Part shown: positions 24,289 to 33,098 of the stretch, one piece after another
How positions within the stretch are numbered: the first letter of the stretch is position 1
Layout of the letters: each line of letters opens with the position of its first letter
From: an uncultured Poribacteria bacterium
GTDB lineage: Bacteria > Poribacteria > WGA-4E > WGA-3G
DNA: 64,000 nt
Direction: 5' to 3'
NCBI GenBank assembly: GCA_958295855.1
Contig: OY282383.1
Span: 3,700,481-3,764,480, forward strand
Program-made: the position numbers and the translations under genes
The notes under the pieces: generated by a model
What the model was told of the DNA's origin: nothing
The model's input: the letters and a program-made list of their open reading frames with translations, nothing else
Databases searched by the model: none

Positions 24289-25908
24289 TTAAACGGATGA
24301 GGGCTGTGCTTGTATCACAGGTATCACGTAGCTCCGAATCGTCACATCGTCCACCGTTTCTGTCTCTATTCGCGGCTCTGGATTCTGACGATGATCAAAT
24401 ACCATATAGTACCCCGCCACGGCACCCTCCAATTTCAGATACGCTGCGAGTTGCTTCTTGCCCGCCTGATAGTGGACTGCGCCTCTCCAAATTTTTGTTT
24501 CGACAATATATTTTCGCTGGTTATGCGTAATGAGAAGATCCATCTTGCCGCGCCCCGTTTGCACTTCAATGTACATACCGCCCCCTACGATGCGGACAAA
24601 GAGTTCAAGATAGGTGAAGAGCAGGTGTCTGCCGACATACTCTTGTGGGGTTTCTGGCATCTGTAGTATCTTGTAACCTGCACGGGCGATGAAATCTCGG
24701 AAGTTATCAAGTAACGCTTCCATGTTAACATGTCCGCTGGGGATGAGATACGCCCGAAAGCCGGTGATGTTGTCCTCAGGGAGGTAGTCCCGCTCCAGCC
24801 CGTTCACCGCTGGCTTGAACGTCTGAATGATGCAATAGAGATAAATCGGGTTGACAATCTCACACATACCATCTGTGCCTTTGGTGATGACTCCATAAGT
24901 GGCGAGTTCACTCATGAGTTGATCCCGGGGGTTGAAGAGCACACCTTCATCGTAAGAGAGGATTTCCATGAGGATGGTTTCAAATCGGCGGTCTCTGCGG
25001 ATATTGGTTGTCAGATGCGTGAGATTGGCGTTATTTTCCTCAAGGAGCTGCTGATGTGCTTTTGCAAAGTGTGCTGGTGTCATCGTTTCCGTTTTGGGAA
25101 GGTCCAGTTCCTCGGTGAGTATCTGCGCGAGTCGATTGACTAAGAAAGGTTGCCCGGCAGTCTGTTTGTGGAGAATTTCAATAACCTCTGGGGTGAAGGC
25201 TTGCCCGACTTCCTCCGTATATTGTTCCAGCAACTCGCGCACCTGTTCAAGCGTGAAGTTGGGCAAACGGAACTCATCTTGGATATTGAACGGCGAGACA
25301 GACCGGTCGTAGTCGAGCTGCGCGATACTCTTGACCCCCACGATGCCTAAGCTGTGCAGACATCGAGGTTTACCGGAGAGGTAGATGTGCCGGAGTGCAT
25401 ACAGGAAATCGCTCACGACAGTTTGCGGGATGCCATCAAACTCGTCAATGAGAAGCACAACCCGTTTGAAAGCATGCACCCCCTTGTGAGAATCGCTGTC
25501 CAGAAAACTTTCAAGGTGTTCAAAAAACATGCCCATCGAAAAATGATCTGTTAACGTTGTATTCTCCAGAAATTGGGTTAACGCGTCAGAAGGCACGCCG
25601 CCGCGTTGTTGGAAAACGCGACGAATTTGCCGGTGAATCATGTAGGAGAGCTGCTGATAAAAAGTGGCAGGTGTGGCATTGCGCATTGTTTGGAAATCCA
25701 ACTGAATTGGGAAATAGGTTGGATCTTCGGCAGAGAGCACATCAAGAGCCAATCGGAAGAAGGTCGTCTTGCCGGTCTGGCGTGGGGCGAAAAGGACGAT
25801 GTACTTGCCATCTTTGACGCGGCTGATGAAATCCGCGGTCTCCTCCGTGCGTGGCACAACATAATTATCCTCAGGATACACACGGCCTTGGGTGCCAAAA
25901 CTTCTCAT
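24289..25908 (-). CDS. AAA-like ATPase with C-terminal PD-(D/E)XK nuclease, copy B
   Basis: 539 residues, same architecture as copy A: Walker A PRQTGKTTFF, Walker B LLIDEFDGIP, and a nuclease core GKMDLLITHNQRKYIVETKIW with Asp and Glu-x-Lys kept. The first ~290 residues and the last ~75 are nearly identical to copy A, while the region around 300-470 differs at many positions, including TKGTDGMCEI against AADAAGMCEI. This mosaic suggests diversification of a recognition region or gene conversion at the ends. It lies 128 bases upstream of copy A and 238 bases downstream of the TIR gene. Confidence 0.8.
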   Translation of the reverse strand: MRSFGTQGRVYPEDNYVVPRTEETADFISRVKDGKYIVLFAPRQTGKTTFFRLALDVLSAEDPTYFPIQLDFQTMRNATPATFYQQLSYMIHRQIRRVFQQRGGVPSDALTQFLENTTLTDHFSMGMFFEHLESFLDSDSHKGVHAFKRVVLLIDEFDGIPQTVVSDFLYALRHIYLSGKPRCLHSLGIVGVKSIAQLDYDRSVSPFNIQDEFRLPNFTLEQVRELLEQYTEEVGQAFTPEVIEILHKQTAGQPFLVNRLAQILTEELDLPKTETMTPAHFAKAHQQLLEENNANLTHLTTNIRRDRRFETILMEILSYDEGVLFNPRDQLMSELATYGVITKGTDGMCEIVNPIYLYCIIQTFKPAVNGLERDYLPEDNITGFRAYLIPSGHVNMEALLDNFRDFIARAGYKILQMPETPQEYVGRHLLFTYLELFVRIVGGGMYIEVQTGRGKMDLLITHNQRKYIVETKIWRGAVHYQAGKKQLAAYLKLEGAVAGYYMVFDHRQNPEPRIETETVDDVTIRSYVIPVIQAQPSSV

Positions 25909-26146
25909 TTTTTGCTCCTTGTCGTTAACATCCTGGCAAGCAATTGTATCACATCGCCGTATGAAAATCCATACCTAATTTCCGATGCACTCTGCAGAAA
26001 ATTTGCACAGAGGCAGGCAGTCAGATGCAGAAGCGGAGGTTGAGATAATACTCCATCCAAAGGGAGGGAAAAATGACAAGTGGGTAGTAGAGGTTGTCCG
26101 CAAAATTGTTCATCGTGGCAACCTCTACCCCAATATACTGATTGCG

Positions 26147-26539
26147 TCACTCCGCTAAACACTCGGAGATCTTCTCATCAATCCGTTTCCATTCCCACGG
26201 AATCATGTCACCGGCATCCTCGACACTGCCCGCTGTACCACTCTGCGGGCGAATCTGAAAAATCGGCTTATCTTCCTGGTTTGCAATATTCACCTCTTCC
26301 TCAACCCCCGGCGCAGTATGCGTGTCCTTCCCAACCACCACGATAACGATGTCCGACTGAGAAATCAACGAGCGGGCCTCCCTTAACCACTCCCTATCAT
26401 TATGGGGCGGATAGGGCTCCTGTAGGGAACAATCTTTAACCCTATAGCACGAAAGTTCGCGTGCTTGCTCGTAGAAATTCTGATGAAGTTCCTCATCCCT
26501 GTCAAACTCAAAACTCAAAAAAATGCCAACAGTGGCCAT
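26147..26539 (-). CDS. ThsB-like TIR-domain protein
   Basis: 130 residues. It fits the MTH538/ThsB TIR-like fold: MATVGIFLSFEFDRDEEL (strand A with the Phe-x-Asp region), then DREWLREARSLISQSDIVIVVVGKDTHTAPGVEEEVNIA, the typical core in which the Glu-rich helix carries the catalytic Glu of NAD-processing TIRs. A good Shine-Dalgarno (AAAGGAG) precedes it. In Thoeris, ThsB makes a cyclic ADP-ribose signal for ThsA. No ThsA is present here; instead it follows an ATPase-TOPRIM pair by 31 bases, apparently in one operon. Confidence 0.75.
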   Translation of the reverse strand: MATVGIFLSFEFDRDEELHQNFYEQARELSCYRVKDCSLQEPYPPHNDREWLREARSLISQSDIVIVVVGKDTHTAPGVEEEVNIANQEDKPIFQIRPQSGTAGSVEDAGDMIPWEWKRIDEKISECLAE

Positions 26540-26570
26540 ATAAAATCTCCTTTTTTAGGTTGACACCGGC

Positions 26571-27212
26571 TCAGGTCAGTTCTTGAACCTTCTCTCGAAA
26601 GTAACGGAAACTGGGAGATGCATTTTTATCTACAGTCATCTGCGGTGCGATTTTCTCCGCCCAGACAGATTTTTCCCTGCCGACTGCCTGCCATCCCTTC
26701 TTTTTCAACACACTTGAGCCGCCGGTGCATACAGCATCAGCCAGCAGTTCCCACGTACCACAAATGGAGTCGTTCCTGTAACTGTTCAGGACAGCAGCCT
26801 TGGCTTTTGGATATGCTGCCTTGATTGCGGGAATGTCGCCGAGGAGCCACGCTTCACCTTCTTCTATGGCAATACAAAACAGTGTCTCTGGTTTGGGGTT
26901 GCACGCATTCAGGATAGTGAAGAGTTGTTGGCGAAATGTTTTCAAACACTTATCATCCAAGTCGCAAACCACAACCACCGCGTTAGCAGGGGCATTGGCA
27001 AATGTTTTTCCGTATCCTCTGAGCAGTTTGGGAAGTTGGTCGAGCAAAAGGCGTTTGTTCGCATCCGTATGACTTGTGAGGTTTTTAGGAAGATTGCCGA
27101 TTCCTTGGTAAGCGATAACCCTGAATGTATGTTGGTTGCCGATAATCTTCGGCATCAGAATGTCAAGGGCCTTTTTGCCAGACTGGTCTTCGACGAGTAT
27201 CTCAAAGTGCAT
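26571..27212 (-). CDS. DUF4276-like TOPRIM protein
   Basis: 213 residues. The N-terminal ILVEDQS, then VVVCDLDDK near residue 82 and AIEEGEAWLLGD near residue 130, are the Glu, Asp-x-Asp and Glu arrangement of a TOPRIM-type nuclease (DUF4276 family). The start lies three bases after the ATPase stop, so the two are co-translated. TOPRIM-plus-ABC-ATPase pairs occur in OLD-type and PARIS (AriA-AriB) anti-phage systems. It is likely the effector of the pair; nuclease or other activity is inferred. Confidence 0.75.
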   Translation of the reverse strand: MHFEILVEDQSGKKALDILMPKIIGNQHTFRVIAYQGIGNLPKNLTSHTDANKRLLLDQLPKLLRGYGKTFANAPANAVVVVCDLDDKCLKTFRQQLFTILNACNPKPETLFCIAIEEGEAWLLGDIPAIKAAYPKAKAAVLNSYRNDSICGTWELLADAVCTGGSSVLKKKGWQAVGREKSVWAEKIAPQMTVDKNASPSFRYFREKVQELT

Positions 27213-27215
27213 CCA

Positions 27216-28490
27216 TCACCTCGAGTCAAAATAGTCGCTGTACCAGAGGCTTCCTAACGGCACCCCTTCTTCGACCATGTTGTTTACAAGCGCATCCTCA
27301 CTTGCCCGACGGATTCTGGCGAACCCGTCTGTACCCTTTTCCAGAATCCAGACTTCTTTCGGCTCTAACGCATTGACAAAGTATGGCTGATGCGTCGTAA
27401 TAAAAACCTGCGAGCCGCCTCTGTATCTGGTGGCGTGCACTCGGAATTCATTGGCTAAGGTCTCTAAAAGTTTATGATATAGGCCGTTTTCTGGTTCTTC
27501 GATGCAGAGAAGCGGGGGCGGTGTCGGATCTTCAAGCAGCAAGAGATAGGCAAATACCTTGAGTGTCCCATCGGACATTTGCTGGGCGTAAAAGGGGTCC
27601 TGAAAACTTTTGTCATTGAACCGAAGTAACAACCGGCCGTCACTGGTTTTTTCGGTATCAATTTGGTCTATACCAGGGATTTTATCGGCAATCTTTTTCA
27701 GAATCGCTTGGAAACGCCGTGGATGTTCGCGCTCCATAAATTGCACAACATTGCCGAGGTTATCGCCGTGGCTATTGAGATGTTTTTGGGGCCCCGCCAG
27801 CGGCAGACTGCGCGCAGCGTTCGGGGTGAAGTAGCTGAGATACCATCTCTCAATAAACCGGCGAAAATCGGAAATTCGGGGATGTTGTTTTAAGGCACCG
27901 ATTGTGGCAATACCGAGTTTACGCGGGTCATTTAATTCAATAGCCTCTGTTTCTCGAGATTCCTCTGCTTTTATGAATTCCAGGAGTAGTTGTGAGTCCT
28001 CGGTTTCTTCATCGATCTGGTGTCCTGCTTGTTCTCCTTTCCATGCCGCACCGCTGCCGTTATTGAGGATTAAAAAAGAGAACGGCTGCCCGCTCTTCTG
28101 GCCCTTTCGTTTCTGTCTAAGGCGTTCTCGCAGGACGTAGGGGCGGCCGAACTTGTCTGCCGCAATAGCAATCTGGTATGTAATGGGCCTGGCATTTCCG
28201 TGTTCTCTGTAGTACACATCAAATTCAATAGGTCCTGTTGCACCTTGTGTCCGAATTCTCTCAAAGCCGCCGCGTCCACGTACGTCGCAAGCCTCCTCAA
28301 CATCGGACTTGAGGGCATCGGCAAGGAACCCGAACGCATCAAATAGTGCACTCTTTCCGACTCCATTTTTACCGATTACCGCTGTCATCGGCGTAAGTGC
28401 TTCTGTTTTCTGTCGGTCCCACAAGCGGCCCAGTGTCACATCCTTGAGAACTCCGAAGTTTCTTACCCTAAAGCCTTCCAGCGTAGCCAT
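27216..28490 (-). CDS. AAA_21-type ABC ATPase (defence-like)
   Basis: 424 residues of the SMC/ABC-like AAA_21 family. MATLEGFRVRNFGVLKDVTL opens the fold; Walker A IGKNGVGKSALFD near residue 40; signature MSDGTLKVFAYL; Walker B LLCIEEPENGLY; H-loop TTHQPYF. Insertion between residues ~65 and ~300 is helical. Together with the downstream TOPRIM gene it resembles the sensor of OLD- or PARIS-type defence. First gene of a three-gene operon; the frame has no signal or membrane segment. Confidence 0.85.
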   Translation of the reverse strand: MATLEGFRVRNFGVLKDVTLGRLWDRQKTEALTPMTAVIGKNGVGKSALFDAFGFLADALKSDVEEACDVRGRGGFERIRTQGATGPIEFDVYYREHGNARPITYQIAIAADKFGRPYVLRERLRQKRKGQKSGQPFSFLILNNGSGAAWKGEQAGHQIDEETEDSQLLLEFIKAEESRETEAIELNDPRKLGIATIGALKQHPRISDFRRFIERWYLSYFTPNAARSLPLAGPQKHLNSHGDNLGNVVQFMEREHPRRFQAILKKIADKIPGIDQIDTEKTSDGRLLLRFNDKSFQDPFYAQQMSDGTLKVFAYLLLLEDPTPPPLLCIEEPENGLYHKLLETLANEFRVHATRYRGGSQVFITTHQPYFVNALEPKEVWILEKGTDGFARIRRASEDALVNNMVEEGVPLGSLWYSDYFDSR

Positions 28491-28641
28491 TTTAGACTCC
28501 TCATTACCAGAAAAACGCGGGGAGGGCCGCGTGCTACAAGCACATAGTTCTTACGGCCCAAAAGCGTGGCACCGCACTGCTATAAACCAAATGCCCGGCG
28601 TTTTCAGTGAAACCGAAGGAACTCCCGCGTATCACGCGAGT

Positions 28642-29166
28642 TTACGGTTTGGCGATGCGGCTCTGCGCCAGGTTTACAAACTCTTCACGCAGTTGTTGAA
28701 TTTCGGCTTGCACGTCCGCAAGCCCTTTTTGAAACTCACTTTGCCCGCGTTGCTTGAAAGTAATAATCAGTTGCGGGAGACCCACTGTCAGTACGACTAA
28801 GGCTATCAGACTCGTTACCATGATCACGAGAAGGCTCAACTGCTTCTCCAATCCATCCATTCGTATGGTGAATTTGGTGTCAAGTGCCTTAATTTGTGTG
28901 GTGAATTTAGTGTCAAGTGCCTTAATTTGTGTGGTGAATTTAGTGTCAAGTGTCCCAATTCTTAGGTCCACATATTCTTTCACCCGCGTTTCAGACGCGG
29001 TTATCTCTGCCTGCATTCGCTTTTCAGACGCGGTTATCTCTTCTCGCAACCGCTTTTCAGCCTCGCTTACTTCCTCTCTGACGATGGCTCGGAACTCCGC
29101 GGGCGTGAGTTGTGCAAACACTGGCGAAGCAAATAGAAACAACACCCCTAGCACCCAGTTTTTCAT
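28642..29166 (-). CDS. Coiled-coil protein with signal and one membrane segment
   Basis: 174 residues from the ATG at 29166. A signal peptide or anchor (MKNWVLGVLFLFASPVFA) is followed by a heptad-rich coiled coil with internal repeats: EEITASEKR twice, and LDTKFTTQIKA units from a 36-base tandem repeat at about 28870-28960. A second hydrophobic segment (SLLVIMVTSLIALVVLTVGL) precedes a Gln-rich tail. Unknown function. Resembles small Poribacteria-type coiled-coil proteins such as the one at 40622. Confidence 0.7.
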   Translation of the reverse strand: MKNWVLGVLFLFASPVFAQLTPAEFRAIVREEVSEAEKRLREEITASEKRMQAEITASETRVKEYVDLRIGTLDTKFTTQIKALDTKFTTQIKALDTKFTIRMDGLEKQLSLLVIMVTSLIALVVLTVGLPQLIITFKQRGQSEFQKGLADVQAEIQQLREEFVNLAQSRIAKP

Positions 29167-29533
29167 GGCAAACACCTCATGACTTATCAAAAACCAATTT
29201 CTCCTAGTATACCAAATTGCCATCCCGATGTCAAATTCAAAAGGCTTCAGTCCTCAAGGACATTTAGTTTTCGGTTTTCTGCGTTCAGAAGCGCGAGACT
29301 GCGCATCGGGGATCAAGACGCACGCTTAAAGACCTCGATCAGGACATCGCGGCTACGGGAGAACGGAATGCCTCTGTCGAGGGGGAGATTTAGGCTACAG
29401 GCAAATCAGAAAATTGTGTGACACGAAATCTATAATTTTGGTATAATTCGCACACGCGCCACTATTAACGTATCGCTGAGGCACAAGGACCTGGCGCTAC
29501 GGAAACTTAAAAACGAAGAAGGATACCCAAAGA
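29167..29533 (+). promoter_or_regulatory. 367-base gap with a sigma-70 promoter for the TIM-barrel gene
   Basis: GTGACA (29418-29423), 18-base spacer, TATAAT (29442-29447); the -10 box is perfect. It lies ~87 bases before the next ATG and the leader includes GCTGAGGCACAAGG, an eroded palindromic element. Nothing else is recognised in the gap. Confidence 0.5.
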
Positions 29534-30361
29534 ATGAAATTCAAACGCGAAGAAATTTTAGCCCAATTGCACAACAATATTGATGCAGGCAAACCGATCA
29601 TTGGGGCTGGAGCAGGCACAGGCATCTCCGCCAAATGCGAAGCCGCCGGCGGCATTGACCTCATCATTATCTACAACTCCGGCAGATTCAGAATGGCAGG
29701 CAGGGGTTCACTCGCCGGTATGATGCCATACGGCGATGCAAACCAGATTGTCGTTGAGATGGCAAGCGAAGTGCTCCCTGTCGTCCCAGATACGCCTGTC
29801 CTCGCGGGAGTCTGTGGCACGGACCCGTTTCGCTTGATGGATGTCTTTTTAAGTCAGATAGATGCACTCGGGTTTTCCGGTGTGCAGAATTTTCCCACGG
29901 TGGGGCTGATTGATGGCACTTTCCGTCAACTGCTTGAAGAAACCGGCATGGGTTACGGCCCTGAAGTCGAGATGATTCGCACTGCACATCATAAGAACAT
30001 GCTCACCACACCGTATGCGTTCAACGAAACCGAGGCGGAGCAGATGGCGGATGCAGGTGCGGATATCCTCGTCGCGCACATGGGGCTGACCACGAAGGGC
30101 TCCATCGGTGCGAAAACTTCGCTCACGCTTGCGGATGCCGCCAAACGGGTGCAAGCCATCCATGACGCAGCGAAAGGAGTCAACCCGGAGATGCTCGTGA
30201 TCTGCCACGGAGGTCCCATCGCTGAACCTGAGGATGCGACGTACGTTTTGGAAAATACCAAGGGTGTTGTGGGGTTCTACGGTGCATCAAGTGCGGAACG
30301 CTTGCCGACGGAGCGTGCGATTACCGCGCAAATCGAGGCTTTTAAGAAAATTCGGCTATAG
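29534..30361 (+). CDS. Phosphoenolpyruvate hydrolase family TIM barrel
   Basis: 275 residues matching the PEP_hydrolase / TIM-barrel signal-transduction family: [40 protein letters not shown] (split here by motifs) near residue 22, AGVCGTDPF near 97, [13 protein letters not shown] near 118, and [12 protein letters not shown] near 183. Members are often found with sulfatases and sugar-acid catabolism; the chemistry is likely carbon-carbon bond cleavage or hydrolysis of a phospho-keto acid. Converges with the methyltransferase gene at 30371. Confidence 0.8.
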   Translation: MKFKREEILAQLHNNIDAGKPIIGAGAGTGISAKCEAAGGIDLIIIYNSGRFRMAGRGSLAGMMPYGDANQIVVEMASEVLPVVPDTPVLAGVCGTDPFRLMDVFLSQIDALGFSGVQNFPTVGLIDGTFRQLLEETGMGYGPEVEMIRTAHHKNMLTTPYAFNETEAEQMADAGADILVAHMGLTTKGSIGAKTSLTLADAAKRVQAIHDAAKGVNPEMLVICHGGPIAEPEDATYVLENTKGVVGFYGASSAERLPTERAITAQIEAFKKIRL

Positions 30362-30370
30362 GAGTTTCGT

Positions 30371-31783
30371 TTACAACAAAACCCTTTCGCCGAGGGGCAT
30401 TTTTGGGAGAATATCCGTAAAATAATCTTGAATCTGATAAATCTGTAGGCGCGGTGCAGACATATCTAAAACGGGATGCTGGTACGTACCGGCGCGCCGT
30501 GCCTCGTCTTGCATACCTCGCGTCGGTTGCCTCGTCACCACGAAGACCCCGAGGTCGGCTTGCGCATTTTGCATCGCGGTGCGGAAGTCTCGAATATGAC
30601 TCAGTGTATATCGGCCGCCTTTAACCTGGGCGACCATATCGCCATACGCCTTCCTGCCTTTCACCCTACCCACCGGAAAAGTGAAAGTGCCATCAATGCC
30701 GCCATCTGCTACCTTCTTCGCATTTGATTTGAACTTCAAGACGTGCGTCACGCACCACTCCTCGAAACCTGCGGGATTGCTGCGGGCAAGTGCTAACGCT
30801 GTTTCAGCATCCTCTGGCGTGCCAGTGATAATAACGCTGTCACGCAGTTGTGGGAAAAATTTCTCTACCTGTATTCTGACTGCACCTATTGCGAGGTAGG
30901 TGAGATCGATGCCGAGCCACCGGCGGTCGAGCTCTTCGGCCGCCATGAGTGTCGTACCACACCCACAAAACGGATCTAATACAAGGGCGCCCTCGTTGCT
31001 GGAGGCTTGGATGATGCGCTTATAGAGGGCTATCGGTTTTTGCGTGGGATAGCCTACGCGTTCTTTGGATTGTGAATTCAGATAGGAAATCTCCCATATA
31101 TCGCGCATCGCTTTTTGCCGACTTGTATCCTCCGTGTAAGTCTGCTCCAAAATACCGCGAGAATCAACAGTTGTCACTCGCTTCCCTTTGTGTTTGGACT
31201 TCGGACTATACGGCTCTGTCAAGGTGTTAAATTGGAGTGACTTTCTGTCCTTTGCATAAAACAGAATGATGTCGTGCATCCTTTGAAATTGGTTTGTAGC
31301 CCCTGTCCATCGCTGATATGCCCAGACAATCTCGTTCTGAAAATTCCGATTCCCAAAAACGGCATCCAAAATGATTTTCAAATAGTGACTGGCAGCTGGG
31401 TCGCAGTGGAGGTAGAGTGAGCCGGTCGGCTTGAGGAGCCGGTGCATCTCAACGATTCTAGCTGCCATCATCACCAGATATGCCATCATCGGCGTTTCAT
31501 TTAAGAAGACTTGTAAACCCTGGATGGTTGCCCCTATCTGGCCGCCTTCTTCAACAATGAGATGCTCGCAGGTCTCTTCTGCAGCCTCGCCCCATGTCCA
31601 CGTATCGGTAAATGCCTTGACGAGGGAATCGGGTTGTTGTCCCCGCTCATCGCGATACGGAACGAAGTAGTCGCGTTTAGAATTGAACGGCGGATCTGTA
31701 GCGATGAGATCCACGGATTCATCGGATAGCTTCCGCATTTCTTCTAGGTTATCGCCACGGATAAGCGTGCGGTTGTTGTGCAT
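30371..31783 (-). CDS. DNA methyltransferase fused to Mrr-like endonuclease domain
   Basis: 470 residues from the ATG at 31783 (AAGGA ahead). The methyltransferase domain has DPPFNSKRDYF near residue 30 (motif IV) and LDPFCGCGTTLMAAEEL near residue 269 (motif I), a beta-class order. The C-terminal ~130 residues read DGGIDGTFTF ... DMVAQVKGG, an Asp ... Gln-x-Lys arrangement of Mrr-like PD-(D/E)XK nucleases. One chain may therefore modify and restrict. It starts 59 bases after the cytochrome gene stop, with a palindromic element between. Not part of any visible operon with a specificity subunit. Confidence 0.75.
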   Translation of the reverse strand: MHNNRTLIRGDNLEEMRKLSDESVDLIATDPPFNSKRDYFVPYRDERGQQPDSLVKAFTDTWTWGEAAEETCEHLIVEEGGQIGATIQGLQVFLNETPMMAYLVMMAARIVEMHRLLKPTGSLYLHCDPAASHYLKIILDAVFGNRNFQNEIVWAYQRWTGATNQFQRMHDIILFYAKDRKSLQFNTLTEPYSPKSKHKGKRVTTVDSRGILEQTYTEDTSRQKAMRDIWEISYLNSQSKERVGYPTQKPIALYKRIIQASSNEGALVLDPFCGCGTTLMAAEELDRRWLGIDLTYLAIGAVRIQVEKFFPQLRDSVIITGTPEDAETALALARSNPAGFEEWCVTHVLKFKSNAKKVADGGIDGTFTFPVGRVKGRKAYGDMVAQVKGGRYTLSHIRDFRTAMQNAQADLGVFVVTRQPTRGMQDEARRAGTYQHPVLDMSAPRLQIYQIQDYFTDILPKMPLGERVLL

Positions 31784-31842
31784 GGGTGATTCCTTGCACG
31801 GGCAGGCACGGGAACCCGCCCATACAGAAGGTCTGAACAGCT

Positions 31843-32904
31843 TCACTGCTCCAGATAGTTGTCGTTAATATAGCGGGTAATCAGCTCAATCTCTTCTTCT
31901 TCAAGATAGAGCCCGTTCTCTATCATTCGCGTCATCATCTCGGTTGTTTCCTCTTCGGAACGAGGTGGATAGTCTTCGACATCGGTGAGCGGGTGGCACT
32001 GCGAGCATTTGTCCTCAAAGAGTGCTTTCGCTGCGGCTCCATCATAGGTGTCTACCCTTGTATCGGTTGCAGCTTCTGTTTCCATAGTTGCAGTTGCGAT
32101 CTCGGCAGCTGCCTTTGCTTCATCTGCGCGTACTTGTTCTTGCCGCTGTTGTCGGACCGAAGTCTGAATATCCGGCGTAATAGCGATGAGATACGCCGAG
32201 ACCGCCCACTCTTCCTCTTTGTAAATAGGCTCACCAATCATAGGCTTTATCGCCATACGGTTGACGAGGCGGACCCAGTCTGTAGGGGTGCGTGGTTTCG
32301 CGAGAATCGTCCGTAAATCATGGCAGACGACACACTTGCGCTGTAGCACGCGTTGCCCCTCCCGCAATTTTCGCTTTGATGCTAACTGGTTGAGCGGTGC
32401 TTCAGGTGGCAATCCTGCGTTTTCGATAAGTTGACGTGTTCGTGCGATGCCCTCATCACTAAATGCCCCCGCTTGTGTTCGCAACGCGATTTCACGAAAT
32501 GTGAACGGCACCGATAGCCCAATTAACAAGTATGTGCATAGGAGCAGGGTTACCCCGATATATGGCATCGATTCTTCAAAGTGCCGGAAAAACCGAAGGA
32601 TGGCAATCTTGACGAGAATTAGCACGCCAATAGTAATGCCAAGCATCAGATGTGCGACGGTGCGCGGGGGCAATTCCACTTGGTAATTCCAGAGGCGGGG
32701 CACCATGTGCCACATCATAAAGACATAGAGCATCGCGTACGCATAACCGAGGAATCGATGTAGGCGCATCAAGGCGAGCGGGGCCTCGCTTGTACGCGTT
32801 TCTTTGTCAAACGGGTAGCCCCATAATTTAAACATCAAAAACACGGAGGCATTCGCGAGTCCTAAAAAAATTAAGCCAAGGATTGCACTCGTTGAAGTAG
32901 CCAT
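31843..32904 (-). CDS. Membrane cytochrome b-c fusion with two c-type haem sites
   Basis: 353 residues from the ATG at 32904. The first ~150 residues have four membrane segments with His at HRFLG, WHMVP, AHLML and RHFEE, which could ligate b-type haem. The soluble part has CVVCHDLRT near residue 200 and CSQCHPLTD near residue 303, two CxxCH c-haem motifs, separated by an Ala-Glu-rich linker. It is probably an inner-membrane electron carrier with the c-haems outside. The gene lies apart from other respiratory genes. Confidence 0.75.
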   Translation of the reverse strand: MATSTSAILGLIFLGLANASVFLMFKLWGYPFDKETRTSEAPLALMRLHRFLGYAYAMLYVFMMWHMVPRLWNYQVELPPRTVAHLMLGITIGVLILVKIAILRFFRHFEESMPYIGVTLLLCTYLLIGLSVPFTFREIALRTQAGAFSDEGIARTRQLIENAGLPPEAPLNQLASKRKLREGQRVLQRKCVVCHDLRTILAKPRTPTDWVRLVNRMAIKPMIGEPIYKEEEWAVSAYLIAITPDIQTSVRQQRQEQVRADEAKAAAEIATATMETEAATDTRVDTYDGAAAKALFEDKCSQCHPLTDVEDYPPRSEEETTEMMTRMIENGLYLEEEEIELITRYINDNYLEQ

Positions 32905-33098
32905 GTCGGATATTCCTTTCGTCTTATACGATATTAACTTGATTCGTAAGGGCGGCATCCTGTCTCCGCCCGGAAACCTCCGCAGCAATACAAATCGGGT
33001 TAATTTCGTATTATGTCACGATCACAAATCAGTCCTATCAAAGAGTCCCGAACCTGTTCGGGCATCCAAGCGGCATCACGAGCATAGCGCGCTGCTAC

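Larger units (their letters stand above)
22533..26030. repeat. 1748-bp tandem direct duplication
   Basis: Two units hold the two ATPase-nuclease genes and their upstream regions. Start codons (24160, 25908) and stops (22541, 24289) are both offset by exactly 1748, so no net length change has happened. Identity is high at both ends and lower in the middle of the genes. Confidence 0.9.

Noticed and set aside
26147..26539. Complete Thoeris system
   Set aside because: Only a ThsB-like TIR protein is present; no ThsA-type effector with a SIR2 or SLOG domain is nearby.
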